Positions 45,170-57,590 of a stretch of 64,000 bases of DNA are shown here, one piece after another. Both the position numbers and the translations under genes were made by a program. A model generated the notes under the pieces. That model searched no databases, was not told the DNA's origin, and saw only the letters and a list, made by a program, of their open reading frames with translations. Origin of the DNA: Cephalotus follicularis. Taxonomy: Eukaryota > Streptophyta > Magnoliopsida > Oxalidales > Cephalotaceae. The stretch covers positions 32,081-96,080 of the forward strand of contig BDDD01002660.1 in assembly GCA_001972305.1 (NCBI GenBank), in the 5' to 3' direction. Within the stretch, counting starts at the first letter, position 1. Each line of letters begins with the position of its first letter.

Positions 45170-45608
45170 GATTTCTTGTGACTATTGCGGTAAGATTGGA
45201 CATATATTTTTTTCTTGCTTTCATAAAAAGAATGTCATGTTTAAGAAAAATATGAATGACTCTTATAATTTTTGTGAAAAACGTGGACATGTATCTTCAT
45301 TATGCTATCATAAGAAAAATGCTACATTCAAGAAAAATATAAATACTTCATGTAGTCATTGTGGTAAATATGGTCATACTTCATCATCTTGTTTTTATAA
45401 AAGAAACATTTTGTATAAAGAAAAAATGATTGTATCTTGTAATAATTGTGGTAAGAATGGCCATATCTCTACTTCATGTTTTTATAAAGAAAATATTTTG
45501 AATGATTCAAATTTCATTAGAATAAAGAACAGTTGGCTTCCCAAAGGAACCATTGTGACTAACCCCAAAGGACCCAAAATTTGTTGGGTACCTCAAACAA
45601 AAATTTGA
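45170..45608 (+). pseudogene. Tandem CCHC zinc knuckles of SIRE-B
   Basis: Four knuckle-like units in about 100 residues (CDYCGKIGH, NFCEKRGH, CSHCGKYGH, CNNCGKNGH), each followed by a K-rich linker, spaced about 27 residues. The ending NSWLPKGTIVTNPKGPKICW leads into the protease region. The first unit lies before the ORF start at 45237. These would bind RNA; one knuckle has lost the full C-C-H-C set. Between gag and this block (44650-45170) is a charged, coiled-coil-like stretch. Confidence 0.75.
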
Positions 45609-45623
45609 AATTTAATTTTGTAG

Positions 45624-46676
45624 GTGTGCTTGAAGGCACTATCAAAGAAGACGCAATGGTACTTGAATAGTGGGTGCTCCAAGCATATGACGGGCGACAA
45701 AAGCCTCTTCGTCAAATTCGAATCAAAGGAAGGAGGAGATGTAACCTTTGGAGACAATGCAAAAGGAAAGATCAAAGGCTTTGGCTCCATAGGTAGCAAT
45801 AAAGCCTCTATTCATAATGTTCTATTTGTTGATGGACTCAAACACAATCTCTTGAGCATAAGTCAATTATGTGACAAGGATTGTAGAGTCACTTTTGAAA
45901 AGGGGTCTTGTAAAGTGATAGACATAAATAAAAATCAAATTAAGTTTGTAGGATATAGACATGGGAATGTATATGTAGTAGATATAGATGACTTGCAAAA
46001 TGTTAAATGTCTAGTGTCTATAAATGAAGATAGTTGGCTATGGCATAGAAGATTAGGTCATGTAGGTATGCCAACTATTTCAAAGCTTCTAAAACATGAA
46101 CTAGTTAAAGGACTTCCTAAAATTAGTTTTGAAAAAGATAAAGTTTGTGACGCGTGTCAATATGGGAAACAAACTAGAGCATCATTTAAAAGCAAAGATG
46201 TTGTTTCCACAACTAGGCCATTGCAACTTTTGCATATAGATTTATTTGGTCCAATAGATATTAGAAGTCTAGGTGGTAAATCTTATGCCATGGTCATCGT
46301 AGATGATTATTCTAGATAAACATGGACTATTTTCCTTGCCCACAAAAATGAAGCTTATAAAGAATTTTCAAACTTTTGTAAAATTGTTCAAAAAGAGAAG
46401 GAAACTTCTATTGTAAAAATTAGGAGTGATCATGGAAAGGTTTTTGAAAATAACCTTTTTGAAAGCTTTTACAATGAAAACGGTTACACACAGGAGTTCT
46501 CCACTCCTAGAACACCTCAAAAAAATGGGGTTGTTGAAAAGAAAAATAGAACTCTACAAGAAATGTGTAGAACCCTTTTAAACGAAAATAACTTACCAAA
46601 ATATTTTTGGGCGGAAACTATAAATACTTCATGCTATATTCTAAATCGTATATCTATAAGGCCAATTCTCAAAAAG
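45624..46676 (+). pseudogene. SIRE-B protease and integrase, first part (fossil)
   Basis: Protease-type GCSKHMTGDKSLF at the start, HNLLSISQLCDKDCRVTFE mid-way, then the GAG-pre-integrase WLWHRRLGHVGMPTISKL and the integrase zinc finger and core (CDACQYGKQTRASF, LLHIDLFGPI, VIVDDYSR). The integrase core continues to 46676, where the chromovirus interrupts it. Confidence 0.85.
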
Positions 46677-49067
46677 TGTGACGACTCGAATTCCCTTTTG
46701 TACTGTTCATGCATACATTGTACCATATTGTGCTGTATCAAACCGTATCGAATCGTACTGAATTGAGGTATTTCTATACCTATTGTGATTGTGTTGGTTT
46801 TATGCATGTATAGTCGGGATTCTGGGTTGAATTTCGGAGAGTTGGTCGAATTGACTACAAAAGTCAATTCTCACTCTCATTCTCTCATTTTTCACTCATT
46901 CTTCTTCTCTCTCTATCCTTCTCCCTCTCTCTCTAGCTGGAGCCTCCATCTTCCTCTCTTGCAGCCGGATTTGCATCTCCTTCAACAAGGACACCGATTG
47001 CAAGTTGTGGGTTGCCGATTCAACGAGAAAGTAGCTGATTCTTGGGTGATTTGAGCCAATTGACCGATCGATAGCTCGACTTTTGAAGCTTCAGTGATAG
47101 GTAGGACTTCCCTACTTGATTGCCTATTGCTTTATCGCATAATTGATTGAATTGAGTGATTGTATTGCATTGAATTGAATGAATTGGGGTTTTTAGGGTT
47201 TTTAGCAAATCCTTGACCTAATTGTTAATAGAAAGATTGAAATGTTAAATTGGAGGTTGTAACAAGTGTTACTAACCTCAAATGATTGATTGTAAACCTT
47301 GGTTTTCAAAGAATGGCTTTAAATTGGATTTTGACTTGAGATTGGCCTTATTTTCTGAATAAAATCGACTCTGCCCAGCAAAGACATCGACCCCTAGTCC
47401 ATGGACGTTGATGTCTTTCTCATCAGAGTGTTGTATCTTTGATTCTGCAGCAAAGACATCGACGTCTTTGCCACGAGATGTCTTTCCCCAGGAAAGACAT
47501 CGATGCCGAACATCGATACGCATTCTCAGGCTATTTTTATTGAAACGCGTCGATGCCTTTCTCCAAGGACATCGACGTCTTTGGCCAGATCTCTATACAA
47601 ATAGGGAAAGACATCAATGCCTTTCAAAGACATCGACGTCTTTCCATCGTTTTAAAGAGGCGTCGATGTCTTTCACCAAGGACATCGACGCCTAATGTAC
47701 TGAAAGGAGTTTTTAACTGTTTAAAGTTGGTTTTCAATTTCTTTTCACATTGCCACTTAACCGGAGCCTCCCTTGAGGTGTTCAAGTGTTTGAAAACGGT
47801 TTTAATGATTGTACTGATTGATTGATTGCTTGGGTCATAGGTGTTGTTGTGAGTCTAAGTCGGTAAAATGGACACACGTTCCCATCCTTTCATTAGGCAC
47901 CACCACTTATTGACTTTTTTTCGACGTTGTATTGATACATTGATCGATTGCTTGAGTCATGAGTGTTGTTGTGAGTCTAAGTCGGTACGATGGACGTACG
48001 TTCCCATTTCTCCATTAGACACCACCACTTATTGACTTTACTTAATATTGAATTGACTCGATTGATTGATTGATTGTATTGTATGGATCCCATAGAGCGA
48101 CCTTGTGGTTTACGTCGGCATGTTAGGTTGACTTTGTCCACCTATTCCGTCGATCGTTTCTTTTATTGTATTGTCTTGCTGACGAGAATGTGCTAACGAG
48201 CACGATTGATTGACGATTGACGCTCGCTGAGGGCTGTAGCTCCCTAACGGCATCAGTAGCTCCCTTAGCTGTAGCTCATCGAGATTGTATTGGCCCAGCC
48301 ATAGGCTGGAAGATCTATGTATTCCAGACCTGATCAGTCTGAGAACCGTAGATAGATCTCCCACCCTTTTCGAAGGACTACCTTCCGTGGGATTGATCAC
48401 TGCTAACTGATTGACATTGTTTTGACACCGGTCGCATGCTCTATAGGATATTGATTGATTGATTGATTGGGTGTTACATACACCACCATTGAGTGTCTGC
48501 TATTGATTGATTGTTATAGATCCTATCCGTATGCTCTGTTATGGGCCACTGTCATACGGGTAGTCTGATCGCCAATTGTACATATGCATTTGCCATGTCA
48601 TGCATTGATATTGTACACCGAACATTGATATTGTATAGATTGTCATCGATATTGCACATTGTACATGGATACATGCTGCATGAGGTTTCTGCTTAGCCAG
48701 TGTGGCTAACTCCATCCTTCGGGGTGGGGCTGTGTTGTACCTTGTGTGCGGCAGAGGTAAGGCAGCAGGTAGCAGCGGACAGAAGGACTGAAGACTCATT
48801 TGACCGCACGACATCTTGGGTATTGCGGAGCTGGTTGTGAGATATTGTAGTGAAAGATTGAAATGTTATGTATTGAAAAAGATTGGTATTGTAAAGAATT
48901 TGTATTGCATCGTATGGACGGATATTCGTATTGTATCTTCCGCACATTGATTTGTATTGCAAAGTTTTAAGTTTTTTCGCATTTTATCTTGCTACTCCCG
49001 ACCATTGTATTGTGTTTTGGATTGAGAGTAATGCCGCGTGTCCGCCCTGCGGGTGCTGGGTGTTACA
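46677..49067 (+). repeat. 5' LTR of the chromovirus
   Basis: TGTGACGACTCG...GGGTGTTACA. It holds a run of AAAGACATCGACGTCTTT-like imperfect palindromes (about 47376-47695), and (ATTG)n tracts such as 48451-48470 that give the long T-G-rich stretch. Confidence 0.9.
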
Positions 49068-49493
49068 GAATGGTATCAGAGACATTGGTCGGCCTGCTAG
49101 CTAAGTATATTAATGCGTTGTTTGAGATTAACTGAATGGATATGCATGATATATGTTCTTGTTTATTCATGCTATTGTTATTGGAAAAGAGACTGATATT
49201 AGAATTGAAAGTGATTGCATCTGATCATCCCATTATTGTCTTTTATAGCAATGGATAACAGTGGAAGTCATGGCTGACGGGGTGGAAGGAATGCTCTTGC
49301 CCTTGCTCCTGCCCCTGCTCCTGTTGATGATGAACCGACTCATGGTAACGTTTTTCCAGAGTATGATCCCAATGCTCCACTAGCGGGTGCTGACCCTGAG
49401 GTTTGGAGACAGTTGTGTGCCACTATGGCACAGATGCATACTCTGATGGGACGCCAACAGACTAGAGTTTAACATAGACCAAGGAGGGAAGAC

Positions 49494-50228
49494 ATGTTGA
49501 GCCGCTTCTTAAAGTTGCAGCCTCCAGCATTTGTAGGACTCCCTAATCCTACCCTTGCTGAGTCTTGGCTAACCCATATGGAGAAGATCTTTGAGGTCAT
49601 GGGGTGTGATGATGAACAGAGATTGGTATTGCCAGTGTATATGCTCCAAGGAGAAGCCGAGTACTGGTGGGCTATGGTTAACACAGATTGGACAAGGAAT
49701 GGTATAGTCCGCTCTTGGGATGCCTTCAAAAGAGAATTCTATGCAAGGTACTACCCTCAGGTAGAGATAGACAGAAGAGAGATTGAATTTGTTAACTTGG
49801 TACAAGGAAGCATGACAGTTGCTGAGTATGACGCGAGATTCACGCAGTTAGCCCGATCTGCCCCATACTTAGTGGAAGGCCAAGAGCGAAGAGCAAAGAA
49901 GTTCCTTCGGGGACTGATATTGGATTTGAGGAGGCAACTGACTCCCTTCGGGTTGACCTCCATATCGGATATTTCTTCCCGAGCTATGCAGCTCGAGGAT
50001 ATTGCAGCTGAGGCTAAACTGATGAGAAATATAGCCTGCACCAGGCCTACTCCTTCTTCTTGGCAGAGTGGTAATGACAGTGGCAGTGCTAGATCGCAGA
50101 AGACTGATAGTATCCCCTCACCTGGTTCTCATGGTAGCAATCAGGATAGCGGGAACTCGTCCCATTCTCGGAGGAGAGGTAGATCGAGGAACGCACATCG
50201 AGGAGACCGATCTTCAGCACCTAGTTAG
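49494..50228 (+). pseudogene. Chromovirus gag (long open stretch in a fossil element)
   Basis: 244 codons with the retrotransposon gag domain: WLTHMEKIFEVMGC, EAEYWWAMVNTDW, WDAFKREFYARYYP, MTVAEYDARFTQLARSAPYL and RRAKKFLRGL, then an S/R-rich linker. A CCHC knuckle (VCGGPDHIARDCPW) is readable at about 50349-50390 in another frame. Confidence 0.85.
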
Positions 50229-50479
50229 AGTACACCCTTCAGACTCTCTGGGAGCGGTAATCAGAGTGCTATGATTCCTTGTGTGCATTGTCAGAGAAGA
50301 CTAACCATACTCCTGAGAATTGTAGATGGTTCTTGGGCCATTTCTTGGTTTGTGGTGGTCCCGACCACATTGCTAGAGATTGTCCTTGGAGTTCTTGTCC
50401 TAGAGGATTTGATTAGACACAGCGGCCACCGCCCCCACCGGGACGGACAACTAGTGTACCGTCTTCTTCCCGTGGGACT

Positions 50480-52589
50480 TTGCAGTCCAGGGGGAAGCAG
50501 CCTATGAGTTCTACCCTGACAGTTCAGGCTAGAGTGTTTGCTATGGAGCCGAGTGCTGCAGTAGGGTCAGATGTTGTGATTGGAGGTACCATTCGACTCT
50601 TTCAGCTTCCAGCACGGGTTCTTATTGATCCGGGTTCATCCCATTCATTCATTGCATTGCATTTTGTCTCCCATGTTGGTTTGAGGCCTGAGTACCTTCC
50701 CTTCTTGATTGAGGTATCCATACCTCTCGGTGAGTCAGCGGCCACCGATCGAGTGTGTAGAGATTGTATTGTTGAGATTGATGATCGTTGCTTTTAGCCG
50801 ATCTTATTGTTTTACCGATGGATGACCTAGATGTGATTCTTGGCATGGATTGGTTGTCTGCTAGCTTTGCTCAGGTGGATTGTCATCGGAAAGTAGTGGT
50901 TTTCAGTCCTCCGGGACGACCACCTTTTCGGTTTCTCGGCACCTTAGAGTCATTGTTTGTTTCGATGATTTCGGCTTTGCACGCGGATAGATTGTTACGA
51001 CAGGGATGCCAGGGGTTCCTGGCACATGTGCTCGATACAGACAGATGGCGGCCGGGACTAGAAGATATTCCAGTGGTTTGTGAGTTCGAAGATGTTTTTC
51101 ATCGGGATTTGACGTTGTTGCCGCCAGACAGAGAGATTGAATTTGTGATTGATTTGATACCAGGAACTGCACCGATTTCTCGAGCACCGTACCGAATGGC
51201 ACCGATAGAATTGAAAGAGTTAAAGATACAGTTATAGAATCTTCTGGACAAAGGTTTCATAAGACCTAGTGCTTCACCCTGGGGAGCACCTGTTCTTTTT
51301 GTCAAGAAGAAAGATGGATCGCTCCGTATGTGTATTGATTACCGACAGCTCAATAAAGTTACAATGAAGAATAAGTACCCTCTATCGCACATTGATGAGC
51401 TGTTCGACCAGCTTAGAGGAGCAATAGTGTTTTCTATGCTCGACTTGAGATCGGATTACCACCAGTTGAAAGTCAGATCGGAGGATATTCCGAATATGGC
51501 TTTCAGATCGAGATATGGTCATTATGAGTTCTTAGTTATGCCTGTTGGTGTGACTAATGCTCCTGCGGCTTTCATGGACCTGATGAGCTGAGTGTTCAGA
51601 CAGTATTTGAATCAGTTAATTATAGTGTTCATTGACGACCTCTTGGTCTATTCCAGGACCGATGAGGAGCATGCCCAACACCTCTACATTGTATTACAAA
51701 CATTGAGGGATCATCGATTGTATGCCAAATTTGACAAGTGCAAGTTTTGGTTATCGGAGGTTGCTTTTCTTGGGCATATTGTTTCTGGTGATGGTTTATC
51801 AGTGGATCTATCGAAAGTAGGGGTAGTGAAAGATTAAAAACGACCGACGAATGCTTCCGAAGTTCGCAGCTTCTTGGGTTTAGCAGGGTATTATCGTCGA
51901 TTTGTTGAGGGATTTTCCCGTATTGCAACACCGTTGATCAGATTGACACAGAAGAACACTGCCTTTGTATGGGATAGTGATTGTGAAAGAAGTTTCCAAG
52001 AGTTGAAAGACAGATTGATTTCCGCTCCTGTCCTGGCCTTACCAGACGGGAACGAAGACTTTGTTGTATACACCGATGCTTCTGGAAAGGGGCTTGGTTG
52101 TGTTCTTATGCAATACGGTAAAGTGATTGCATATGCATCAAGAAAGATCAAACCACATGAAGAAAACTATCTAGTACATGACTTGGAGTTGATGGCCATT
52201 GTCTTTGCTCTGGGAAAATGGCGCCACTACCTTTACGGGACCAAGTTCATAGTTTCACTGATCATAAGAGTTTGAGATATCTCTTTTCACAGAAGGAATT
52301 GAACATGAGACAGAGAAGGTGGTTTGAGCTACTTAATGATTATGATTGTAACATTGAATATCATCCGGGAAAAGCAAATATTGTTCCAGATGCATTGAGT
52401 TGCAAGCTGTCTTGTATGACTCTTTCCCATATTCATGTGCAACCTGCATTGCTTGACCGGATTAGAGATGCACAGATAGTGGATATTGAATTACAGAAAG
52501 TGGCTACTGCTATTGATGAAGGATTGAAACCTGACTTCTCTCTATCTACAGATGGGTTTTTGAGATACCTGAACATAATTTGCATTTGA
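50480..52589 (+). pseudogene. Chromovirus protease, RT and RNase H region (fossil)
   Basis: Protease VLIDPGSSHSFI at about 50612. RT with [20 protein letters not shown] at about 51280, [25 protein letters not shown] (the catalytic DD) and CKFWLSEVAFLGHIVSGDG. RNase H with [29 protein letters not shown] and [19 protein letters not shown]. The frame is interrupted several times across this stretch. Confidence 0.85.
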
Positions 52590-53880
52590 GCCGATAGCGA
52601 GTTGAAGGAAGAGCTTCTTTCTCAAGCTCATAAATCTCGTCTCTTTGTTCATCCAGGGAGTACAAAGATGTATCGTGACCTAAAACTTAGCTATTGGTGG
52701 ATTGGCATGAAGAGAGAAATCACGGAGTTTGTATCAAGATGCCTCACTTGTCAGGAAGTAAAGGCAGAACACAAGAGACCGGCAGGCTTGCTTCAGCCTT
52801 TGCTCATTCCTGAGTGGAAATGGGAGCACATTACCATGGATTTTGTGTCTGGGTTGCCTCTGACTCGTGACAGACATGATGGTATATGGGTTGTGGTCGA
52901 TCGACTCACGAAGTCGGCCCATTTTCTACCGATTCGGATGACTTATTCTAGAGAAAAGTTGTACAGACTGTTCATGAAAGAGATTGTTAAAGCACATGGA
53001 GCTCCTGTCAGCATTGTTTTGGATTGAGACTCTCGCTTTACTTCCGGGTTTTGGAGGAAGTTACAGTTAGCTGTGGGTACAGAATTGAGTTTCAGCACTG
53101 CTTTTTATCCCTAAACAGATTGTTTGTCCGAAAGGACCATTCAAACATTGGAGGACATGCTTCGAGCATGCGTTCTCAACTTTGGAGGTAGTTGGGACGA
53201 CTACTTACATTTGATTGAGTTCTCGAATAACAATAGTTATCACGAGAGCATACAGAGGGCTCCCTATGAAGCCCTATATGGTAGGAAGTGTTGATCGCCA
53301 GTTTGTTGGGATCAGGTCGGTGAAAAGAGTATTTTGGGGCCAGAGAATGTACAGATTACCAAAGAGAAAGTGAAATTAATTAGAGACCGATTGATTGTTG
53401 CACAGAGTAGACAGAAAAGCTACGCTGATGTTCAACGCAGAGGTTTAGAGTTTAGTGTTGGTGACCATGTTTTCCTCAAAGTGTCGCCCACTAAAGGAGT
53501 CATGAGATTCGAGAAGAAAGGGAAGCTTTCTCCTCCTTTTATTGGACCTTTCGAGGTATTGGATCGGATTGGCCGACTTGCTTACAGGCTTGCCTTACCT
53601 CTAGCATTGTCGGGGGTGCATGATGTGTTCCATGTTTCTCAGTTGAGAAGATATGTTCGAGATCCTTCACACATCATTGAGTATGGTCAGATTCAGCTGG
53701 AACCTGACTTATCGTTTATCGAGACTCCTATACAGATTGTTGACCGACAGATCAGAGTATTGAGGAACAAGACCATCCATTTGGTCAGTGTTCTATGACA
53801 GTATCATGGTTCTATGGAGCGCCCCTGGGAGCGTGAGGATGATATGAGAGAGACATATCCTTTCCTGTTTGATTGATTGA
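52590..53880 (+). pseudogene. Chromovirus integrase and chromodomain-like tail (fossil)
   Basis: Integrase zinc-binding part H-P-G-S-T-K-M-Y-x-D-L, then CLTCQEVKAEHKRPAGLL, core WEHITMDFVSGLP and VVDRLTKSAHFLPI. The GPFEVLDRIGRLAYRLALP motif follows (GPY/F module, about 53540), with HDVFHVSQLRRYV, and a remnant of a chromodomain (VLRNKTIHLV, then Y-H-G-S and W-E) at about 53755-53870. That module and tail place it in the Tekay-like chromoviruses. Confidence 0.8.
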
Positions 53881-53929
53881 TCGATTGATCGATGAATCTG
53901 GGGACCAGATTCTTTTAAGGAGGGGAGAA

Positions 53930-56316
53930 TGTGACTACCCGAATTCCCTTTGTACTGTTCATGCATACATTTTACCGTATTGTACTGTATCAAACTATAT
54001 CGAATCGTACTGAATTGAGGTATTTCTATACCTATTGTGATTGTGTTGGTTTTATGCATGTATAGTCGGGATTCTGGGTTGAGTTTCGGAGAGTTGGTCG
54101 AATTGACTATAAAAGTCAATTCTCACTCTCATTCTCTCATTTTTCACTCATTCTTCTTCTCTCTCTATCCTTCTCCCCCCCCCCCCTCTCTAGCTGGAGC
54201 CTCCATCTTCCTCTCTTGCAGCCGGATTTGCATCTCCTTCAACAAGGACACCGATTACAAGTTGTGGGTTGCCGATTGAACGAGAAAGTAGCTGATTCTT
54301 GGGTAATTTCAGCCGATTGACCGATCGATAGCTCAACTTTTGAAGCTTCAATGATAGGTAGGACTTCCCTACTTGATTGCCTATTGCTTTATTGCATAAT
54401 TGATTGAATTGAGTGATTGTACTGCATTGAATTGAATGAATTGTGGTTTTTAGGGTTTTTAGCAAATCCTTGACCTAATTCTTAATAGAAAGATTGAAAT
54501 GTTAAATTGGAGGTTGTAACAAGTATTACTAACCTCAAATGATTGATTGTAAACCTTGGTTTTCAAAGAATGGCTTTAAATTGGATTTTGACTTGAGATT
54601 GACCTTATTTTCTGAATAAAATCGACTCTGCCCAGCAAAGACATCGACCCCTAGCCCATGGACGTTGATGTCTTTCTCATCAGAGTACTGTATCTTTGAT
54701 TCTGCAGCAAAGACATCGACGTCTTTGCCTCTCGATGTCTTTCCCTAGGAAAGACATCGATGCTGAACATCGATGCGCATTCTCAGGCTATTTTTATCAA
54801 AACGTGTCGATGCCTTTCTCCAAGGACATCGACGTCTTTGGCCAGATCTCTACACAAATAGGGAAGACATCGATGTGTTTCAAAGACATTGACGTCTTTT
54901 CACCATTTTAAAGAGGCGTCGATGTCATTCACCAAGGACATCGACGCCTAATGTACTGAAATGAGTTTTTAACTGTTTAAAGTTGGTTTTCAACTTCTTT
55001 TCACATTGCCACTTGACCGGAGCCTCGCTTGAGGTGTTCAAGTGTTTGAAAACGGTTTTAATGATTGTACTGATTGATTGATTGCTTGGGTCATAGGTGT
55101 TGTTGTGAGTCTAAGTCGGTAAAATGGACGCACTTTCCCATCCCTCCATTAGGCACCACCACTTATTGACTTTGTTTCGACGTTGTATTGATACATTGAT
55201 CGATTGCTTGAGTCATGAGTGTTGTTGTGAGTCTAAGTCGGTACGATGGACGCACGTTCCCATTTCTCCATTAGACACCACCACTTATTGACTTTACTTA
55301 ATATTGTATTGACTCGATTGATTGATTGATTGTATTGTATGGATCCCATAGAGCGACCTTGTGGTTTATGTCGGCATGTTAGGTTGACTTTGTCCACCTA
55401 TTCCGTCAATCATTTTTTTATTGTATTGTCATGCTGACGAGCACGATTGACTGACGATTGATGCTCGCTGAGGGCCATAGCTCCCTAACGGCATCAGTAG
55501 CTCCCTCAGCTGTAGCTCATCGAGATTGTATTGGCCCAGCCATAGGCTGGAAGATCTATGCGTTCCAGACCTGATCAGTCTGAGAACCGTAGATAGATCT
55601 CCCACCCTTTTCGAAGGACTACCTTCCGTGGGATTGATCACTGCTAACTGATTGACATTGTTTTGACACCGGTCGCATGCTCTATAGGATATTGATTGAT
55701 TGATTGATTGATTGATTGGGTGTTACATATACCACCATTGAGTGTCTGCCATTGATTAATTGTTTTAGATCCTATCCGTATGCTCTGTTATGGGCCACTA
55801 TCATTCGGGTAGTCTGATCGCCAATTGTACATATGCATTTGCCATGTCATGCATTGATATTGTCCACCGTACATTGATATTGTATAGATTGTCATCGATA
55901 TTGCACATTGTACATGGATACATGCTGCATGAGGTTTCTGCTTAGCCAGTGTGGCTAACCCCATCCTTCGGGGTGGGGCTGTGTTGTACCTTGTGTGCGG
56001 CATAGGTAAGGCAGCAAGTAGCAGCGTACAGAAGGACTGAAGACTCGTTTGACCACACGACTGATTGGGTATCGCGGAGCTGGTTGTGAGATATTGTAGT
56101 GAAAGATTGAAATGTTATGTATTGAAAAAGACTTGTATTGTAAAGAATTTGTATTGCATCGTATGGATGGATATTCGTATTGTATCTTCCGAACATTGAT
56201 ATGTATTGCAAATTTTTAAGTTTTTTCGTATTTTATCTTGCTAGTCCCGACCATTGTATTGTGTATTGGATTGAGAATAATTCCACGTGTCTGCCTTGCG
56301 GGCGCGGGGTGTTTCA
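53930..56316 (+). repeat. 3' LTR of the chromovirus
   Basis: TGTGACTACCCG...GGTGTTTCA, the partner of 46677-49067, with the same palindrome run at about 54637-54960 and an (ATTG)n tract at about 55691-55718. It also holds a poly-C run near 54175. Confidence 0.9.
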
Positions 56317-56321
56317 AAAAG

Positions 56322-57090
56322 ACTCCATATGAATTATGGAGGGGGAGAAAGCCTAACATTAGTTACTTTCACACCTTCGGATGCAAGTCTTCATCCACAA
56401 CAATGGAAAAGAGCATCTTGGTAAATTCGACTCCAAAGTCGATGACTGTATCTTTCTTGGTTATTCATCTAGTAGTATAGCTTATAGATGTTTTAATAAA
56501 AGAACTTTACTTGTTAAAGAATCAATGCATATTGTTTTTTATGAAACTAACCTGAAACTTCCAAAAGAAGTTATCGATGTTGATTCTTTAGATTTTTTAG
56601 AAAATAGGGTTGAGGAGTTAAACATAGATGACGGCAAAAAGGATGAGTTCAAAAATGAAGAATCCCCTCAAGAAAGTTATCAAGAAGCTCTCCACGATAA
56701 GACTTTGAAGGTGGTAAGAGGACATCCTCGTGAAGAAATAATAGGTAATTCAAGATTAGGAGTATCTACTAGGTCTAATATTAATAATAATTATATTGCA
56801 TTTTTGTCATAAATAGAACCTAGGAATATAGAAGAAGCCGAAAAGGATGAAAATTGGATTAATGCCATGTAAGAGGAATTAAACCAATTTGAAGAAATAA
56901 AGTATGGAATCTAGTTCCTAGACCTAATGACCAAAACATAATTGGTACTAAATGGGTATTTCGAAATAAAGTAGATGATCAAGGAATAGTGATTAGAAAT
57001 AAAGCTAGGTTAGTTGCTAAGGGATATTCCTAAGAAGAGGGAATTGACTTTGATGAATCTTTTGCTCCCGTAGCAAGACTAGAGTCCATA
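56322..57090 (+). pseudogene. SIRE-B integrase end and RT start (fossil)
   Basis: After the chromovirus the SIRE-B frame resumes with PYELWRGRKPNISYFHTFGC (integrase C-terminal part), then IFLGYSSSSIAYRCFNKRT, an acidic linker, and the RT start (GTKWVFRNK-like, FAPVARLES) until X5 cuts in at 57091. Confidence 0.8.
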
Positions 57091-57538
57091 TGTGACGCCC
57101 CGTCACTTTTACGAGGCCAATTCGCAAAACACGTGAGTGTGCAATTGGTGAATGACATTTTAGAAACTAATATTATGTTATAAAAAAAAAATGGAGTCTG
57201 GCGCGTCTAGAAGGCGCTAGACGCGCTAGACATAACAAAATTTAAGCAAGGAGTTCGGGCGCATAGCGCCCGAATTGAAGAAAGAAAATAGAGAGAGGGA
57301 GAGAGTTGCAGAGAGACATTACAGGGGGCATAGTCCTATAAATAGATACTACATGCCCGATTTTCGTAAAAATTTAAGAGTTAGAAAAATTTTCAAAGTT
57401 TTGGAAAAGTTTAACTTTATGTTAGTTTTCAAACAGGTTTTAAGACATCATGTGGAGGTTTCCGAAAGGAGGCTTGTCACGTGATAGTCACATCCGTTCT
57501 CGGTAGGTTATCGGTTGTTGTCGGGAATGGGTGTGACA
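57091..57538 (+). mobile_element. X5: 448-bp solo LTR in the SIRE-B RT region
   Basis: TGTGACGCCCCGTC...GGGTGTGACA with exact 5-bp duplications CCATA (57086-57090 and 57539-57543). It has a TTATAAAAAA promoter-like box at about 57178, two perfect hairpins right after it (57201-57226 and 57254-57274), a GA-rich leader, and the GGGGGCATAGTCCTATAAAT block (57324 on) shared with X1 and X2. It is a short member of that family and the last insertion into SIRE-B that I can order. Confidence 0.8.
57201..57274 (+). other. Paired GC-rich hairpins in the X5 leader
   Basis: GCGCGTCTAG-AAGGCG-CTAGACGCGC at 57201-57226 (perfect 10-bp stem) and TTCGGGCGC-ATA-GCGCCCGAA at 57254-57274 (perfect 9-bp stem), 27 bp apart. 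X1 keeps the same order, spacing class and pairing with different stem bases. Confidence 0.65.
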
Positions 57539-57590
57539 CCATACGTATGTTATTACATATGCATCCTTTAAGGATTTCACCCTTTACCAA

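Larger units (their letters stand above)
46677..56316 (+). mobile_element. Ty3/Gypsy chromovirus (Tekay-like), full-length layout, inserted in SIRE-B
   Basis: LTRs 46677-49067 and 53930-56316 (2,391 and 2,387 bp), flanked by the exact target duplication AAAAG (46672-46676 and 56317-56321). Primer site TGGTATCAGAGAC (Met tRNA) at 49071, polypurine tract AGGAGGGGAGAA before 53930. Domain order gag, zinc knuckle, protease, RT, RNase H, integrase, then a chromodomain-like tail is that of chromoviruses. The LTRs differ by a few percent by eye, so insertion is of the order of 1-2 million years old and later than SIRE-B. The layout is whole, but the coding region has several breaks. Confidence 0.9.

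Noticed and set aside
48447-48475. (ATTG)n tract as a possible telomere- or satellite-type array
   Set aside because: Only a few units, inside an LTR, and repeated in the partner LTR at about 55690; a simple microsatellite.
48110-48962. ORFs in the chromovirus LTR, repeated at 55429-56211
   Set aside because: They occur in both LTRs because these are duplicates; no domain, and LTRs of this lineage do not code for protein.
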